Below, in pieces: positions 9,222 to 18,754 of a stretch of 64,000 nucleotides of DNA; within the stretch, counting starts at the first letter, position 1, and each line of letters begins with the position of its first letter. Source of the DNA: Candidatus Nitrosocosmicus arcticus (lineage in GTDB: Archaea > Thermoproteota > Nitrososphaeria > Nitrososphaerales > Nitrososphaeraceae); NCBI RefSeq assembly GCF_007826885.1, contig NZ_ML675578.1, positions 248,001 through 312,000 on the forward strand, in the 5' to 3' direction. A program made the translations under genes and the position numbers. The notes beneath the pieces are model-generated. The model had not been told where the DNA came from and searched no databases. It saw only the letters and a program-made list of their open reading frames with translations.

Positions 9222-11462
9222 ATGGCAAAGGACCCCATATGCGGAATGTTCGTTGAAGAAAGTCAAAACTCCATTCATCATACTAAAGATGGAATAACCT
9301 ATTATTTTTGCTCATCTCAATGTTTAAATGAATTTCTTGAACCCGAAAAGGCCCTAAAAAAATTAAAAATGCATATTATAATAAGTATAATACTAACCAT
9401 ACCAATCGTTTTGCTTAGCTTACCACATATGATTCCAGAACTGGGATCTCTTTATCCAATGGAAATGATGGAGTATACCAATTACATACTTTTAGCTTTG
9501 GCGACTCCAATACAATTTTGGATTGGGTGGCGTTTCTACAGGGGATTCTGGGATGGTATCAAAGCTAAAGCCTCAAATATGGATACATTAATTGCTATTG
9601 GAACAACATCTGCATATGTTTATAGTGCTATAGTTACTATAATTCCAGGATATTTTCCATTTACAGCGGTATATTTTGAAACAGCTGCAATCATAATTAC
9701 CCTTATTCTAGTAGGAAGACTGCTTGAAACAAAAACAAAGGAAAAGGCATCAGTTGCAGTCAGAAAGTTATTAGACCTAAAACCAAGGACTGCACGTGTA
9801 TTAAGACTTGAAATAACAGAAAAAAATGATGTAGATAGAAATGATAATAATCAAAGTAATACTGCTTTAGATAGTTCTAGACTAAAACTAGTTGCAAAGG
9901 AATTTAGAGAATTAGAAATTCCTATTGAAGAAATTGTAGAGGGTGATTTAATGATTATACGCCCAGGTGAAAGAGTTCCTACGGATGGAATGATAAAGGA
10001 TGGTTCGTCTTCTATGGACGAATCTGCGATAACAGGCGAAAGTATGCCTGTTGATAAAGTAAAAGGCGACGAAGTAATTGGAGCTACAATTAACAAAAAT
10101 GGCCTCTTAAAAGTAAATGCAACTAAAATTGGCCAGGATACAGTATTATCTCAAATAATAACACTTGTAGAAGAGGCCAAAACAGGGAAAGCTAAACTGG
10201 AAAGAATGGTAGACCAGGTAGCCAAGTATTTTGTTCCTGCTATTGTAATAATAGCAATTGGAGTGTTCCTTGGGTGGTATTTTGTAGGAAATGCAGGATT
10301 AACTTATTCAATACTGGCATTTGTTTCTGTCATGATAATAGCATGTCCTTGTGCTTTAGGATTGGCCACACCAGCTGCATTAATGATGGGTGCTGCAAAG
10401 GGTGCTGAAAATGGTATCTTGTATAAAGGCGGCGAGTATATAGAAATAGCAAGTAAAGTCAATTTAGTAGTATTTGATAAGACTGGAACATTAACAGAAG
10501 GAAAACCATCTGTTACTGACATAATACAACTTAATCAAATTGATGATAACGAACTATTAAAACTAGCAGCGATAGCAGAATCAGGGTCTGAACATCCATT
10601 GGCTAAAGCTATTATAACAAAAGCAAAGGAAAAAGCAATTTCTATAGTCTCGCCTGATACATTTGAGGCCGTAGCAGGTCATGGTCTTAGAGCCAGCTAT
10701 TCTAACCAGGTTATAATGATAGGAAATAGAAAGATGATGCTAGACAATAATATATTAATTCCTGGAAACGCCGAAACAACACTTTCGGAATTAGAACAAG
10801 ATGGTAAAACTGCAGTATTAGTTTCGATAGATAACTATCTATCGGGAATAATCGCAATATCTGATACCATAAAAGAAGGTGCCAAAGAAGCGATATTTGA
10901 CCTAAAAAATATGGGAGTTGAATCAGTAATGCTTACTGGAGATAATGGAAGGACCGCAAAGGCTGTCGCTTCCAAAATCAAAATTGAAAGAGTAATGGCG
11001 CAGGTATTACCTCATCAAAAGGAAGAGATTGTAAGTAATATCAAAACGAAAGAAAACAAAGTTGTGGCAATGGTCGGAGATGGAATTAACGATGCTCCTG
11101 CTTTAGCCAGCGCAGATTTGGGAATTGCAATAGGGTCAGGAACAGATGTTGCCAAAGAAACTGGTGGCATAATTTTAATAAAAAACGATATTAGAGATGT
11201 TGTTACAGCATTGAAATTAGGAAAGAAAACCGTGTCAAAAATAAAACAGAATTTGTTCTGGGCTTTTGCTTACAATACCGGATTGATACCTATAGCAGCC
11301 GGTGCACTGGTTCCTATTTTGGGACTATCAGTATTTGGATGGCTTCCAATCCTTGCTGGGGTAGCAATGGCCATGAGCTCTGTTACCGTTGTTACAAATT
11401 CTTTATTATTGGGAGGGTATAAACCAGCACCAAAAAATAGATCAAAAACAGAATCGGTTTAG
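9222..11462 (+). CDS. copA: copper-translocating P1B-type ATPase with N-terminal YHS domain
   Basis: A 746-residue heavy-metal ATPase that exports Cu(I). Residues 1-45 form a YHS/TRASH-like metal domain (KDPICGM, then YFCSSQC) in place of the usual HMA domain. Transmembrane helices follow. The membrane metal site is C375-P-C377 in IIACPCALGLATPAA, the phosphorylation site is D419 in DKTGTLT, the HP motif is SEHPLAK, and the hinge is G619-D-G-I-N-D624. The actuator loop has the expected TGES. Everything needed for activity is present. It is divergent from the HMA chaperone, and the 166 bp between them probably hold both promoters. Direction of transport is inferred from the CPC class. Confidence 0.93.
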   Translation: MAKDPICGMFVEESQNSIHHTKDGITYYFCSSQCLNEFLEPEKALKKLKMHIIISIILTIPIVLLSLPHMIPELGSLYPMEMMEYTNYILLALATPIQFWIGWRFYRGFWDGIKAKASNMDTLIAIGTTSAYVYSAIVTIIPGYFPFTAVYFETAAIIITLILVGRLLETKTKEKASVAVRKLLDLKPRTARVLRLEITEKNDVDRNDNNQSNTALDSSRLKLVAKEFRELEIPIEEIVEGDLMIIRPGERVPTDGMIKDGSSSMDESAITGESMPVDKVKGDEVIGATINKNGLLKVNATKIGQDTVLSQIITLVEEAKTGKAKLERMVDQVAKYFVPAIVIIAIGVFLGWYFVGNAGLTYSILAFVSVMIIACPCALGLATPAALMMGAAKGAENGILYKGGEYIEIASKVNLVVFDKTGTLTEGKPSVTDIIQLNQIDDNELLKLAAIAESGSEHPLAKAIITKAKEKAISIVSPDTFEAVAGHGLRASYSNQVIMIGNRKMMLDNNILIPGNAETTLSELEQDGKTAVLVSIDNYLSGIIAISDTIKEGAKEAIFDLKNMGVESVMLTGDNGRTAKAVASKIKIERVMAQVLPHQKEEIVSNIKTKENKVVAMVGDGINDAPALASADLGIAIGSGTDVAKETGGIILIKNDIRDVVTALKLGKKTVSKIKQNLFWAFAYNTGLIPIAAGALVPILGLSVFGWLPILAGVAMAMSSVTVVTNSLLLGGYKPAPKNRSKTESV

Positions 11463-11497
11463 GGCTCTGTCAACTCCTCGTCTGATATTGGCATATT

Positions 11498-11743
11498 TCA
11501 AAGGTGTAAAAAAACGTCAGATGACTTAAGTTGATATTCTTTCTCTTTCGAGGTTTTTAGCATAATTTCTAGCCATATCAGTGCCATAGGTTTCATAACT
11601 TCACAGGTATACTTACACATAATATCAAAGCTTGCTTCAGTTGTTTTTTCATATATTTCAGTATTATTGACGACAAACTGATACCAAGCATTTTGTAATG
11701 ACTTAATGAACTGATTAAATGAATCATTTTGATAGAGTATCAC
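11498..11743 (-). CDS. small helical hypothetical protein
   Basis: An 81-residue, wholly helical protein with amphipathic heptads (FNQFIKSLQNAWYQFV, then IYEKTTEASFDIMCKY). The composition is phasin-like, as in the larger protein at 837-1427, but too short to assign. No signal peptide. It is convergent with copA, with 35 bp between stop codons. Confidence 0.5.
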   Translation of the reverse strand: MILYQNDSFNQFIKSLQNAWYQFVVNNTEIYEKTTEASFDIMCKYTCEVMKPMALIWLEIMLKTSKEKEYQLKSSDVFLHL

Positions 11744-11841
11744 TCATTACTCTGACAATTGAAACATTTGATATAAATGGTAGGTGACTTTTATGAATCT
11801 AAAATTTATTGATCCTTGTTATTAGAGTAATCATAAGACAT

Positions 11842-11964
11842 TTACCCTGGATGGAATATTTTTTGTTCTTCGTCATTTAAGGATGCCAATAAATCCATAA
11901 GTTCCAGTTGTTTTTCATAAAATTCTATAGCTATTTGTTTTGCCTTATCTATCCTTTCAGACAT
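11842..11964 (-). CDS. small helical peptide
   Basis: A 40-residue ORF, MSERIDKAKQ to IFHPG, strongly amphipathic and rich in Glu/Lys/Leu. A TATA-like TTAAATAC lies about 25 bp upstream of the ATG on the minus strand, fitting a leaderless transcript. It sits directly upstream of the 81-residue helical protein on the same strand. Function unknown. Confidence 0.5.
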   Translation of the reverse strand: MSERIDKAKQIAIEFYEKQLELMDLLASLNDEEQKIFHPG

Positions 11965-12305
11965 ATTGAATTAATCAGGAGAAAAGTATTTAACAAAATC
12001 AATAGGTTGTCTGGTGGAACAATGAGCTAGGGAAAAGCCACAAAATATTTTTAATCAAGTATTTTGAATATCAAACCGTTGACCTATCCTGACCTTACAT
12101 TCTATGTATCTCTAGATGTGAGGTCGGATAATCTTGTCTTTTTAATAAATTACAATATAAAAAAATAGTATTGACTTAGGAAGAACAAATAATTGTTTGT
12201 AATACTTGTGGATCTGAATTAGGATATAAAGATAATTTGGTGAACTGAACATCTAAAAAAATTTTTTTCACATAGGGATTATACACAAATGAAAAAAGAG
12301 ATTAG
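11965..12305. other. intergenic with zinc-ribbon-like fragment
   Basis: No complete gene. Near 12180-12248 the plus strand reads a 22-codon open frame with VCNTCGSELG, half a zinc ribbon, behind a TATA-like AATATAAAA. It lacks a recognised start codon, so it is only a possible remnant. Confidence 0.4.
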
Positions 12306-12533
12306 TTAGAATTTCTTCCAATTCCAGAAATAAGTTAATGGTTTATACCAATAAAGTCGATTATCCCTGTTACATTCATGACATTTTACGTTCATACTTG
12401 CCCTATTATGCCAATCGAACCATGTACCAGCAGTTCTAATTTTGCTGTTTGCTTCCGTATGCACTGCATCAGGTGACCTCGTTTGAATATTATTACCACA
12501 ATGGACGCAACCAAACTCGAATGAAGTAGACAT
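12306..12533 (-). CDS. small zinc-ribbon protein
   Basis: A 75-residue protein with two CxxC pairs: CVHC near residue 9 and CHEC near residue 52, separated by a DWHNR segment. It probably binds one zinc ion. The frame is open to 12569, but the ATG at 12533 is preferred: a TATA-like AATTATAAAA lies near 12575-12585, which puts the transcript start downstream of the longer ATG. Function unknown. Confidence 0.6.
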   Translation of the reverse strand: MSTSFEFGCVHCGNNIQTRSPDAVHTEANSKIRTAGTWFDWHNRASMNVKCHECNRDNRLYWYKPLTYFWNWKKF

Positions 12534-12590
12534 AATGAAGTTATTATTCACATATCTAAGGTTTTTCAAATTTTATAATTTTGCTAAAGT

Positions 12591-12631
12591 TTACCTATGA
12601 GAAGAGGTTTGGTTTAACTTCTCATAGGTAA
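12591..12631. repeat. inverted repeat, 14-bp perfect stem
   Basis: TTACCTATGAGAAG (12591-12604) is repeated exactly as its reverse complement at 12618-12631, with a 13-nt loop. A stem this long and perfect is not expected by chance. Confidence 0.8.
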
Positions 12632-12636
12632 GACCA

Positions 12637-12674
12637 TTTATACCATATTTAAATTCCTTTGAATATGGTATAAA
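12637..12674. repeat. inverted repeat, 13-bp perfect stem
   Basis: TTTATACCATATT (12637-12649) pairs exactly with AATATGGTATAAA (12662-12674) around a 12-nt loop, 5 bp after the first hairpin. Could be a structured RNA, a double terminator or the ends of a small mobile element. Confidence 0.8.
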
Positions 12675-12949
12675 GTTCAAATAATGGGTTAGGATTTAAA
12701 TTTTAATCGAACAAATTTCTGCTCGATTGTCTCATAAATACCTATTAAGATATGGAACGTATATTTCACTTTGAATCCTTTGAGGATTCTAAGGGCGATA
12801 TAAAGCCCGAGACCAGCACCCAAAAATAAAATACCTTTCAAGATTAAATCGTCCGCTAATTTATCAAAGAGATGGATATCTGATGGTCGATTTGTTTATC
12901 TATCATTCTAATAAGTTAACTATAAGATACGAGAATAATAAAAAAAGGG

Positions 12950-13207
12950 TTAGTTGTTTGCTTGTGCTAATGCGTTATTTCCTGTATTAGATTGGAATTG
13001 GAAGTTTAAGTTGTTGCCAGAAAGTACGGAGCTTTCGCCAGAAATAACCTGACTATTCTGTTTTGATTTTTGAGATTGGCTAATGATTTGTTTTGCTTTG
13101 TTACTCTTTTTTGCTAATGCGTCTTCTGAAATTGCTATTGGGGCTAAGACCAAAGCAAGTGCGAGAACAACTGCTGTTGATACTAGTATTGTTTTACTTG
13201 TGTTCAT
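12950..13207 (-). CDS. small exported Asn/Gln/Ser-rich protein
   Basis: An 85-residue protein with a signal peptide (residues 1-33: MNTSK, a long Leu/Val/Ala core, then ISEDALAKK) and a polar tail rich in Ser, Gln, Asn and Lys, ending in QSNTGNNALAQ. No cysteine. Probably secreted or cell-surface. Function unknown. Confidence 0.7.
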   Translation of the reverse strand: MNTSKTILVSTAVVLALALVLAPIAISEDALAKKSNKAKQIISQSQKSKQNSQVISGESSVLSGNNLNFQFQSNTGNNALAQANN

Positions 13208-13875
13208 ACTTGTAAACTATATTACTACAATTCAACTTATATTAGATATTTCAAATATTTCTATGATCATTTAGAGGAAAAATTGAATAGAAATAATTTC
13301 TAGGTCCATAGTCCATATCATAGATAAGGTAGAGTATGATGGAAAATCTGGAATAAGTTTTTGGAAATAGATTTAAACATATAGTTAATGTCTGAATGTT
13401 GCTTTTTATCGATAGTGATCATTTATCATTTTCCTCTCGATTTCAACGTGTTTTGATTATTCCAAATATCTACTATAATATCAGATGATTTTACAGATTA
13501 TCTAATTATTTATCCCAATCAATTATAAATCTCGTAAATCATTTTTGGATACTATTCCTTCTGCATGGCTTGTTCAATTAAGAGATGCCGAGCATGGTTG
13601 GTTAATCTGTACCCCAATCAATTTGATAAAGTGGTATCGACGTTCCTAGAAACAGATAGTTGGGTGCTAGTACATATACATAAATAACACTCTGCCCGGC
13701 ATACTGATTTATGTATAGTCATCCGTGTATTACCAATCCTACTTAAAATATTTGGAATTTAATCTTATTTAAAGACAGGGAATTGTTGGGCACTATTAAT
13801 AATAGAAGCATAGGGATACGATATTCTGATTGTTAATATCGTTGTTGTTGTTATCGTTAATAGTATAATAGTAAT
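13208..13875. other. intergenic, no gene seen
   Basis: 668 bp without a convincing ORF on either strand. Confidence 0.5.
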
Positions 13876-14346
13876 TTGACGTTCAAAAAAGAAGAAGTGA
13901 ATGAGAAAAGCTCCCCTAAAGAGTATTGCAGTTGGGGGGAAGTAGGATTACTAACACAGATTGTTGCAGCTAAAATACAAAGTTCAAACAAAAAGTATGA
14001 TGTAATTCTGGGAATAACAAATGGAGGAATCATTCCATCTAGGTTGATCGCACTCCAGCTTGATATGGATCATATACAGTTTATACCAGTTAGAAATAAA
14101 AAACTGTATTTAGACGAAATGCCTCAATTAGCGACCGATAAAAAATATCTTGTAGTGGATGAAATATACGATACTGGTGAAACGTTTACTAAAGTCCACT
14201 GTGCAATGCAAAATTTTGATTGCGATTATGCATTTCTTATGAGAAGATTCAACGACACTAATGGCAATGGAACAGCATTTATCGGAAAAATATTAAACCA
14301 TTACAAATGGATTGTTTTTCCCTGGGAACAAAAAACATTATCATAG
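13876..14346 (+). CDS. phosphoribosyltransferase-domain protein
   Basis: A 156-residue type I phosphoribosyltransferase. The PRPP-binding loop is residues 91-104, YLVVDEIYDTGETF, and the upstream ILGITNGGIIPSRLIA segment is the usual first loop. The closest family pattern is xanthine/hypoxanthine salvage-type enzymes, in which a base plus PRPP gives a nucleotide and pyrophosphate. The C-terminal WIVFPWE is also common there. The start is TTG at 13876; a GTG seven codons later (13897) is an alternative. It stands alone. Confidence 0.78.
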   Translation: MTFKKEEVNEKSSPKEYCSWGEVGLLTQIVAAKIQSSNKKYDVILGITNGGIIPSRLIALQLDMDHIQFIPVRNKKLYLDEMPQLATDKKYLVVDEIYDTGETFTKVHCAMQNFDCDYAFLMRRFNDTNGNGTAFIGKILNHYKWIVFPWEQKTLS

Positions 14347-14732
14347 TATGGTTATATATTCAGAAATATTTCTAATTTATGAAAAGGATAACATTAGTGA
14401 TCAGATCCGCCATAAAACTATAAAAACTACAGTCCTTAAAAGAACCCAGATATTTGATCAAGAAATATTCTTTCTTTATTATTTGTCCTATCTTTGATTC
14501 TCGTTCTTGATTAAGAATTAATGTATTTGTAAAAACATGTATTTTCATTAAGTTATGGGAATAACTTGTTTCGGCTCTGTTCACCTGACGATAAATCCAT
14601 CGGATAGCTAGAATTGATTAGCATAATATCATAATTATGCGGGGGGGGGGGGAAGTACACTCGTCATTTTGCAATAGGCAATTTTGAAATTGCAATTGAA
14701 AGATAAAAGCATCGGATTAGTATGGTTACGTT
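14347..14732. other. intergenic with 12-G homopolymer
   Basis: No gene supported. It contains a run of twelve G at 14641-14652, 80 bp before the luciferase-like gene. Confidence 0.6.
14641..14652. repeat. poly-G tract (12 G)
   Basis: Twelve consecutive G in an AT-rich genome, upstream of the GTG start at 14733. Such tracts can slip in length. Confidence 0.9.
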
Positions 14733-15737
14733 GTGCAACATCCTAGTAAGAAAATTGACCTACCTGTGTCGGTTCTTGACTTGGTAATGGTAAACGATGA
14801 TGGTTCTCCACGCCAGTCAATGCGAAACAGTTTGGATTTGGCTCAGCACGTAGAACTCTGGGGGTATAAGCGATATTGGTTAGCAGAACATCATAATATG
14901 AAAGGTATAGCCAGTGCAGCTACTTCAGTGCTAATTGGATTTATAGCAGGAGGTACTTCTTCCATTCGAGTCGGCTCTGGCGGGATAATGCTTCCAAATC
15001 ATAGCCCACTGATCATAGCTGAACAATTCGGAACCCTAGAAAGTTTGTATCCTGGCAGGATTGAGCTAGGTTTAGGCCGTGCCCCAGGAACTGATAGGCT
15101 AACTGCTATGGCCTTAAGGCGTGGTAGTCTAGATGAATCAGAGGAAGATTTTCCTAACAGCGTAGAGGAATTAATGAACTATTTTGCCCCCCAAACCCCT
15201 GGTAGAGAGGTAAGGGCAACCCCGGGAGAGGGATTGATTATTCCGATCTGGCTTTTGGGTTCCAGCATGTTTAGTGCTCAACTGGCTGCAGCATGGGGAC
15301 TCCCATACGCCTTTGCTAGTCATTTTGCTCCTGCATACTTGGAGTCGGCTGTAAGTATCTATCGAGAACGGTTCCAGCCTTCTAAAACTCTAAAGGAACC
15401 TTATGTCATGGCTGCTGTCAATGTGTTTGCAGCTGATACCGATGATGAGGCAAACCGTCTATTCACCTCTGTACAATTAATGGCTTTGGGAATGATTAGA
15501 AGAAACCATGGACTATTACAGCCTCCTGTAAACAATATGGATGACATATGGGACCAACTTGAGAAATATGCCGTAGGTGAAAGGCTCAAATATTCTTTTG
15601 TTGGAGGTCCTTCGAAGATTAAAAAGGGTTTAGAATCCTTTTTGAATCGAACCCGGGTGGATGAAATCATGACTGTTTCTCATATTTATGACCATACTGA
15701 AAGACTGCGCTCTTATGAGATTTTATCTTCAATCTGA
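14733..15737 (+). CDS. luciferase-like flavin-dependent monooxygenase
   Basis: A 334-residue LLM-class (bacterial luciferase-like) flavin enzyme with a TIM-barrel fold. Diagnostic stretches are WLAEHHN near residue 50, [15 protein letters not shown] near residues 79-93, and [14 protein letters not shown] near residues 107-120. It should use FMNH2 or F420H2 to oxidise a small organic substrate. Nitrososphaeria make F420, so either cofactor is possible. The start is GTG; the frame closes at a stop 15 bp upstream. No linked flavin reductase. Confidence 0.85.
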   Translation: MQHPSKKIDLPVSVLDLVMVNDDGSPRQSMRNSLDLAQHVELWGYKRYWLAEHHNMKGIASAATSVLIGFIAGGTSSIRVGSGGIMLPNHSPLIIAEQFGTLESLYPGRIELGLGRAPGTDRLTAMALRRGSLDESEEDFPNSVEELMNYFAPQTPGREVRATPGEGLIIPIWLLGSSMFSAQLAAAWGLPYAFASHFAPAYLESAVSIYRERFQPSKTLKEPYVMAAVNVFAADTDDEANRLFTSVQLMALGMIRRNHGLLQPPVNNMDDIWDQLEKYAVGERLKYSFVGGPSKIKKGLESFLNRTRVDEIMTVSHIYDHTERLRSYEILSSI

Positions 15738-16106
15738 CAACAGCAAAGACATCGCTGAATACATGACTTCTAGGTTTTAAAAACAATCAGCCTACCTACT
15801 TTCAAGTGGTTGGGAAAATGACTAAATGTTTTGGTTATTGTTTGATTCTTCGACATTGCTATTAGTTATTTGTGTATAACAAAGCGATCCTAATCGTATG
15901 ACACTAGCAAAATTGATTCGTGCGGTGTTGTAGTAGCGCTACGACAATAGTAAAATCAGCAACATGATAACCAAATATAGCAACAATACTCTGAAATGAC
16001 ACTGTTAACTGCATAACTTAAGATATTGAAATTTAATCATTATTTATAGCCTGAAATCTTGTAAGTTATAGACAATCTTTTATAATTACTAATTTATCAC
16101 CATTTC
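15738..16106. other. intergenic, no gene seen
   Basis: Only a 10-bp palindrome, GTAGCGCTAC at 15933-15942, stands out. Confidence 0.5.
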
Positions 16107-16835
16107 ATGGATAAAAATTCTAATGTCAGCAAACAATATAGAAAGGCTGCTTCTCTGTTAACTTTTCTTGTTATATGTTCATCGATTCTTTCTATGATTG
16201 TATCGATTAACACTGGAGGTTTTGTTTTTAATGTAACCCAATCAGTGTTTGCTCAAGGTAATCAAACAGATGTTGGAAACGTTCAAAAAGAGTCTTTAGT
16301 GAAAGATGAATCCTTGCAACAGGACCCAAAAAATGAAGATAATGCACCGCAACGTGGAATAGTTACCAATCCAGTGCCACAGAACTGTGGAATAAATCCA
16401 AATGCACCGCCATGTTGTACACCTGGAGAGGATGAAGGATGTATCGGTAGTGATAATGATAATAAGACAAGCATATTGCATTTAGAAACAATTCCACAAA
16501 ACCTAAAACAAGGGGATGAATTTAAAGTGCAGGCAACCATAATAAATAATCTGGAGGTCCCGATAAAATACACTGGCGATCAATGTGGTGGTTCACCTTT
16601 AGACATACAGTTTGATAAAAATGTAAATATATTCTACGCGATAGCATGTCAGGGAATATCTACAGAAACATTGGATGCTCATGACTCAACAACAGTACAA
16701 GGGAAAGGATATGACGTATTAAGAACAGAAAATCCTGGTAATGTAAATGCTCAAGTCACATTCAATTATGGAGTAGAAGGTGACAGCAGTAATCAGCAAG
16801 AAATAACAGAATCATTTTCATTTGATGTAATGTAA
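16107..16835 (+). CDS. exported protein with beta-sandwich-like domain
   Basis: A 242-residue protein with an N-terminal membrane or signal segment (residues 17-50). A linker contains the cysteine-rich PQNCGINPNAPPCC and DEGC, then a C-terminal domain (about 128-242) of alternating strands (LKQGDEFKVQATIINNLEVPIKY). The domain resembles Ig-like or BsuPI-like sandwich modules found in secreted proteins. Probably anchored outside the cell. No catalytic motif; function unknown. Confidence 0.65.
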   Translation: MDKNSNVSKQYRKAASLLTFLVICSSILSMIVSINTGGFVFNVTQSVFAQGNQTDVGNVQKESLVKDESLQQDPKNEDNAPQRGIVTNPVPQNCGINPNAPPCCTPGEDEGCIGSDNDNKTSILHLETIPQNLKQGDEFKVQATIINNLEVPIKYTGDQCGGSPLDIQFDKNVNIFYAIACQGISTETLDAHDSTTVQGKGYDVLRTENPGNVNAQVTFNYGVEGDSSNQQEITESFSFDVM

Positions 16836-17165
16836 TGAACTAAAGGGTAACATCTATATCGCTTCAACTTACTTGCCTCATAATCCTTTTCTAATTAATT
16901 GATACATCAATATTTTATTTTTTAGATATGCTCGTTTATTGAATTGACAGTCATTTGTTTGGGAGTACTACACATCTTGAAAATCTGAATCAACAGACTG
17001 TAGACATGTAAAATGCCTTTTCTTAGATCCATATTCCAAGAATATGTCATCTATTGTTATCTTTGAATTCTAATCAAACAAACTTGTCTTAATTTGTAAT
17101 TTGGGTCTGACTGGTTTCAAATACCTCCAAACTAGGTACTATTAACAGTAACTATTTTCGTATTC
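16836..17165. other. intergenic, no gene seen
   Basis: 330 bp, AT-rich, with nothing convincing on either strand. Confidence 0.4.
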
Positions 17166-17300
17166 ATGAGCGAATTTGAGCTACGATACAATAGACAGCA
17201 AATTGATATCAGAAGGTGTTCTTATAAAACAGAATGTAATAAATCTCAAGCCACATTTGGAACCCACGTTCAATGTTGTGATCTGCAGAATCTATCTTAA
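17166..17300 (+). CDS. small cysteine-containing peptide
   Basis: A 44-residue ORF starting MSEFELRYN with four cysteines (residues 18, 24, 38 and 39) and no signal peptide. The composition is more protein-like than the AT-rich surroundings. It is too short to assign and has no known relatives that I recognise. A clear TATA box is not visible. Confidence 0.4.
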   Translation: MSEFELRYNRQQIDIRRCSYKTECNKSQATFGTHVQCCDLQNLS

Positions 17301-17449
17301 TAAAATAAAAAATTAAAAGAGTATACGTTTCAAATCGAAGGAGAGAATTTTATCCATTCGAGAGATCTTTTTCTTCCAATTAGTCAAAGACCGATCACCT
17401 TCGCTTGCTTCTAGGGATATCTAGCATCTAGCCTTGGTAATAGATCTGT

Positions 17450-17815
17450 CTACTCTTTCGATGTGGTTAGGGAGGAAGGAAAATTGCCTAGTCCTTGAAA
17501 TTGCTTTACTGGATCCTTTGTTCCTAATATATTGCTGTCTGGCACTGAACCTGGAGGTCTGACGGTTTTGCCTTCAGATTTGTTAGGTACTTCCTTGCAA
17601 TTTGATTTTTCACCTGTTTCAAGGTTCACATCGCACTCAAGGCATTTCTCGTTGCCGTCTGGTCCATCACAACATATTTCTTTATTTGTGCCATTGTCAT
17701 ACACACAATTAAGAAAAGTGTATCCGCCATTATCTAGTGCATATACTCCGTTTAAGGATATAATATTTGTCAAGAACAGAGCTAGAACAGCTATAATGCC
17801 TGTTGCTAGGAACAT
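17450..17815 (-). CDS. exported cysteine-rich protein
   Basis: A 121-residue protein with a signal peptide (residues 1-27, cleavage near VYALD). The mature part has six cysteines, including CVYDNGTNKEICC and CLECDV, spaced as disulphide or metal sites. The C-terminal tail is Pro/Ser/Thr-rich. An ORF on the opposite strand (17532-17837) is the shadow; this one carries the signal peptide and cysteine pattern. Confidence 0.65.
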   Translation of the reverse strand: MFLATGIIAVLALFLTNIISLNGVYALDNGGYTFLNCVYDNGTNKEICCDGPDGNEKCLECDVNLETGEKSNCKEVPNKSEGKTVRPPGSVPDSNILGTKDPVKQFQGLGNFPSSLTTSKE

Positions 17816-18077
17816 TTTATTGTATTTATATTGTTGAATTTATTCATAGCCCACTTCCAGTATAAAATATAAACTCTTATCAATTTTTGCAAGGTTCTTA
17901 GATTCTACTTCCCATAGAATCTTGGACTTAATTGGTGCAAGAAATTTTGAATTGGACTGTCATTAGCATATTCACACTCAATGAAATAAGTACATGTGGT
18001 CATTAGTTATGAAGAACTAGATTCGTTGATTATATTGAATCTCAAATTATAAAATATTAACAATAGGATGTTCTTGA

Positions 18078-18524
18078 ATGGTATTGAATAATGATATCAT
18101 AACAATAATTGTGGTTTTTGGATCCATACTGTTTTTTCCTACAATAATTTGTCCTCAAACATCATTAGGAGCTGAAGAAAGTGGTAATCAATCTAATTTG
18201 CAAAACCAAATTATTAAAGAACAGGATCATGAGAAAAATTTTGAGAACATGTCAAAAAAAGATCCTAATAAAATACTTGGCATAGTAAAAAATGAAACCC
18301 TTTTTCCCATAAATACAAAAAGTCCAATGATTCTAACTAGCGTTATGATGCAGGAAGCCAGAACTCCGGAAGCAGGGATTATTGAACTACGCCAATATGA
18401 GGGACAAATAGTACTCGTATCGTATCAACAATCGGATGACAAGATTGTATGGGGCACAGGTATAGTTGATGTAGTCGGACCTAATTCGACAATAATGGTA
18501 AAGAAGAGTTTTGGTTTGGAATGA
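18078..18524 (+). CDS. exported hypothetical protein
   Basis: A 148-residue protein with a signal peptide (residues 7-33), a polar helical linker, and a C-terminal strand-rich domain (about 100-148: IELRQYEGQIVLVSYQQ to GTGIVDVVGPNSTIMV) that looks like a small OB/SH3-type barrel. Function unknown; extracellular by inference. Confidence 0.6.
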   Translation: MVLNNDIITIIVVFGSILFFPTIICPQTSLGAEESGNQSNLQNQIIKEQDHEKNFENMSKKDPNKILGIVKNETLFPINTKSPMILTSVMMQEARTPEAGIIELRQYEGQIVLVSYQQSDDKIVWGTGIVDVVGPNSTIMVKKSFGLE

Positions 18525-18754
18525 ATTACTTAGAAATCCATCAATCATTGAAGAAATTTAATAATGAAATTTGTGGCAATAGATGAATCCTCTGGTCAAA
18601 TATAACCGGGTAAGCATTATCAATTTTATTGTTATAGTTATTAGAATTAAATTTTGATCCATAAGGTCAAAATATTCATAACCATTGTAATAATGCTAGA
18701 CTAGGTATATAAAAAAATAGGATCTAAAATAAAAGGATGATGTTGAGATTATTC

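Larger units (their letters stand above)
12570..12949. other. intergenic with two tandem hairpins
   Basis: Non-coding. It contains two long perfect inverted repeats side by side (12591-12631 and 12637-12674) and a further AT-rich stretch. Its neighbours on both sides read on the minus strand. Confidence 0.5.

Noticed and set aside
12180-12248. 22-codon frame with half a zinc ribbon
   Set aside because: No start codon; kept only as a remark on the intergenic stretch.
17532-17837. Plus-strand ORF of 101 codons
   Set aside because: Shadow of the exported cysteine-rich protein on the minus strand.
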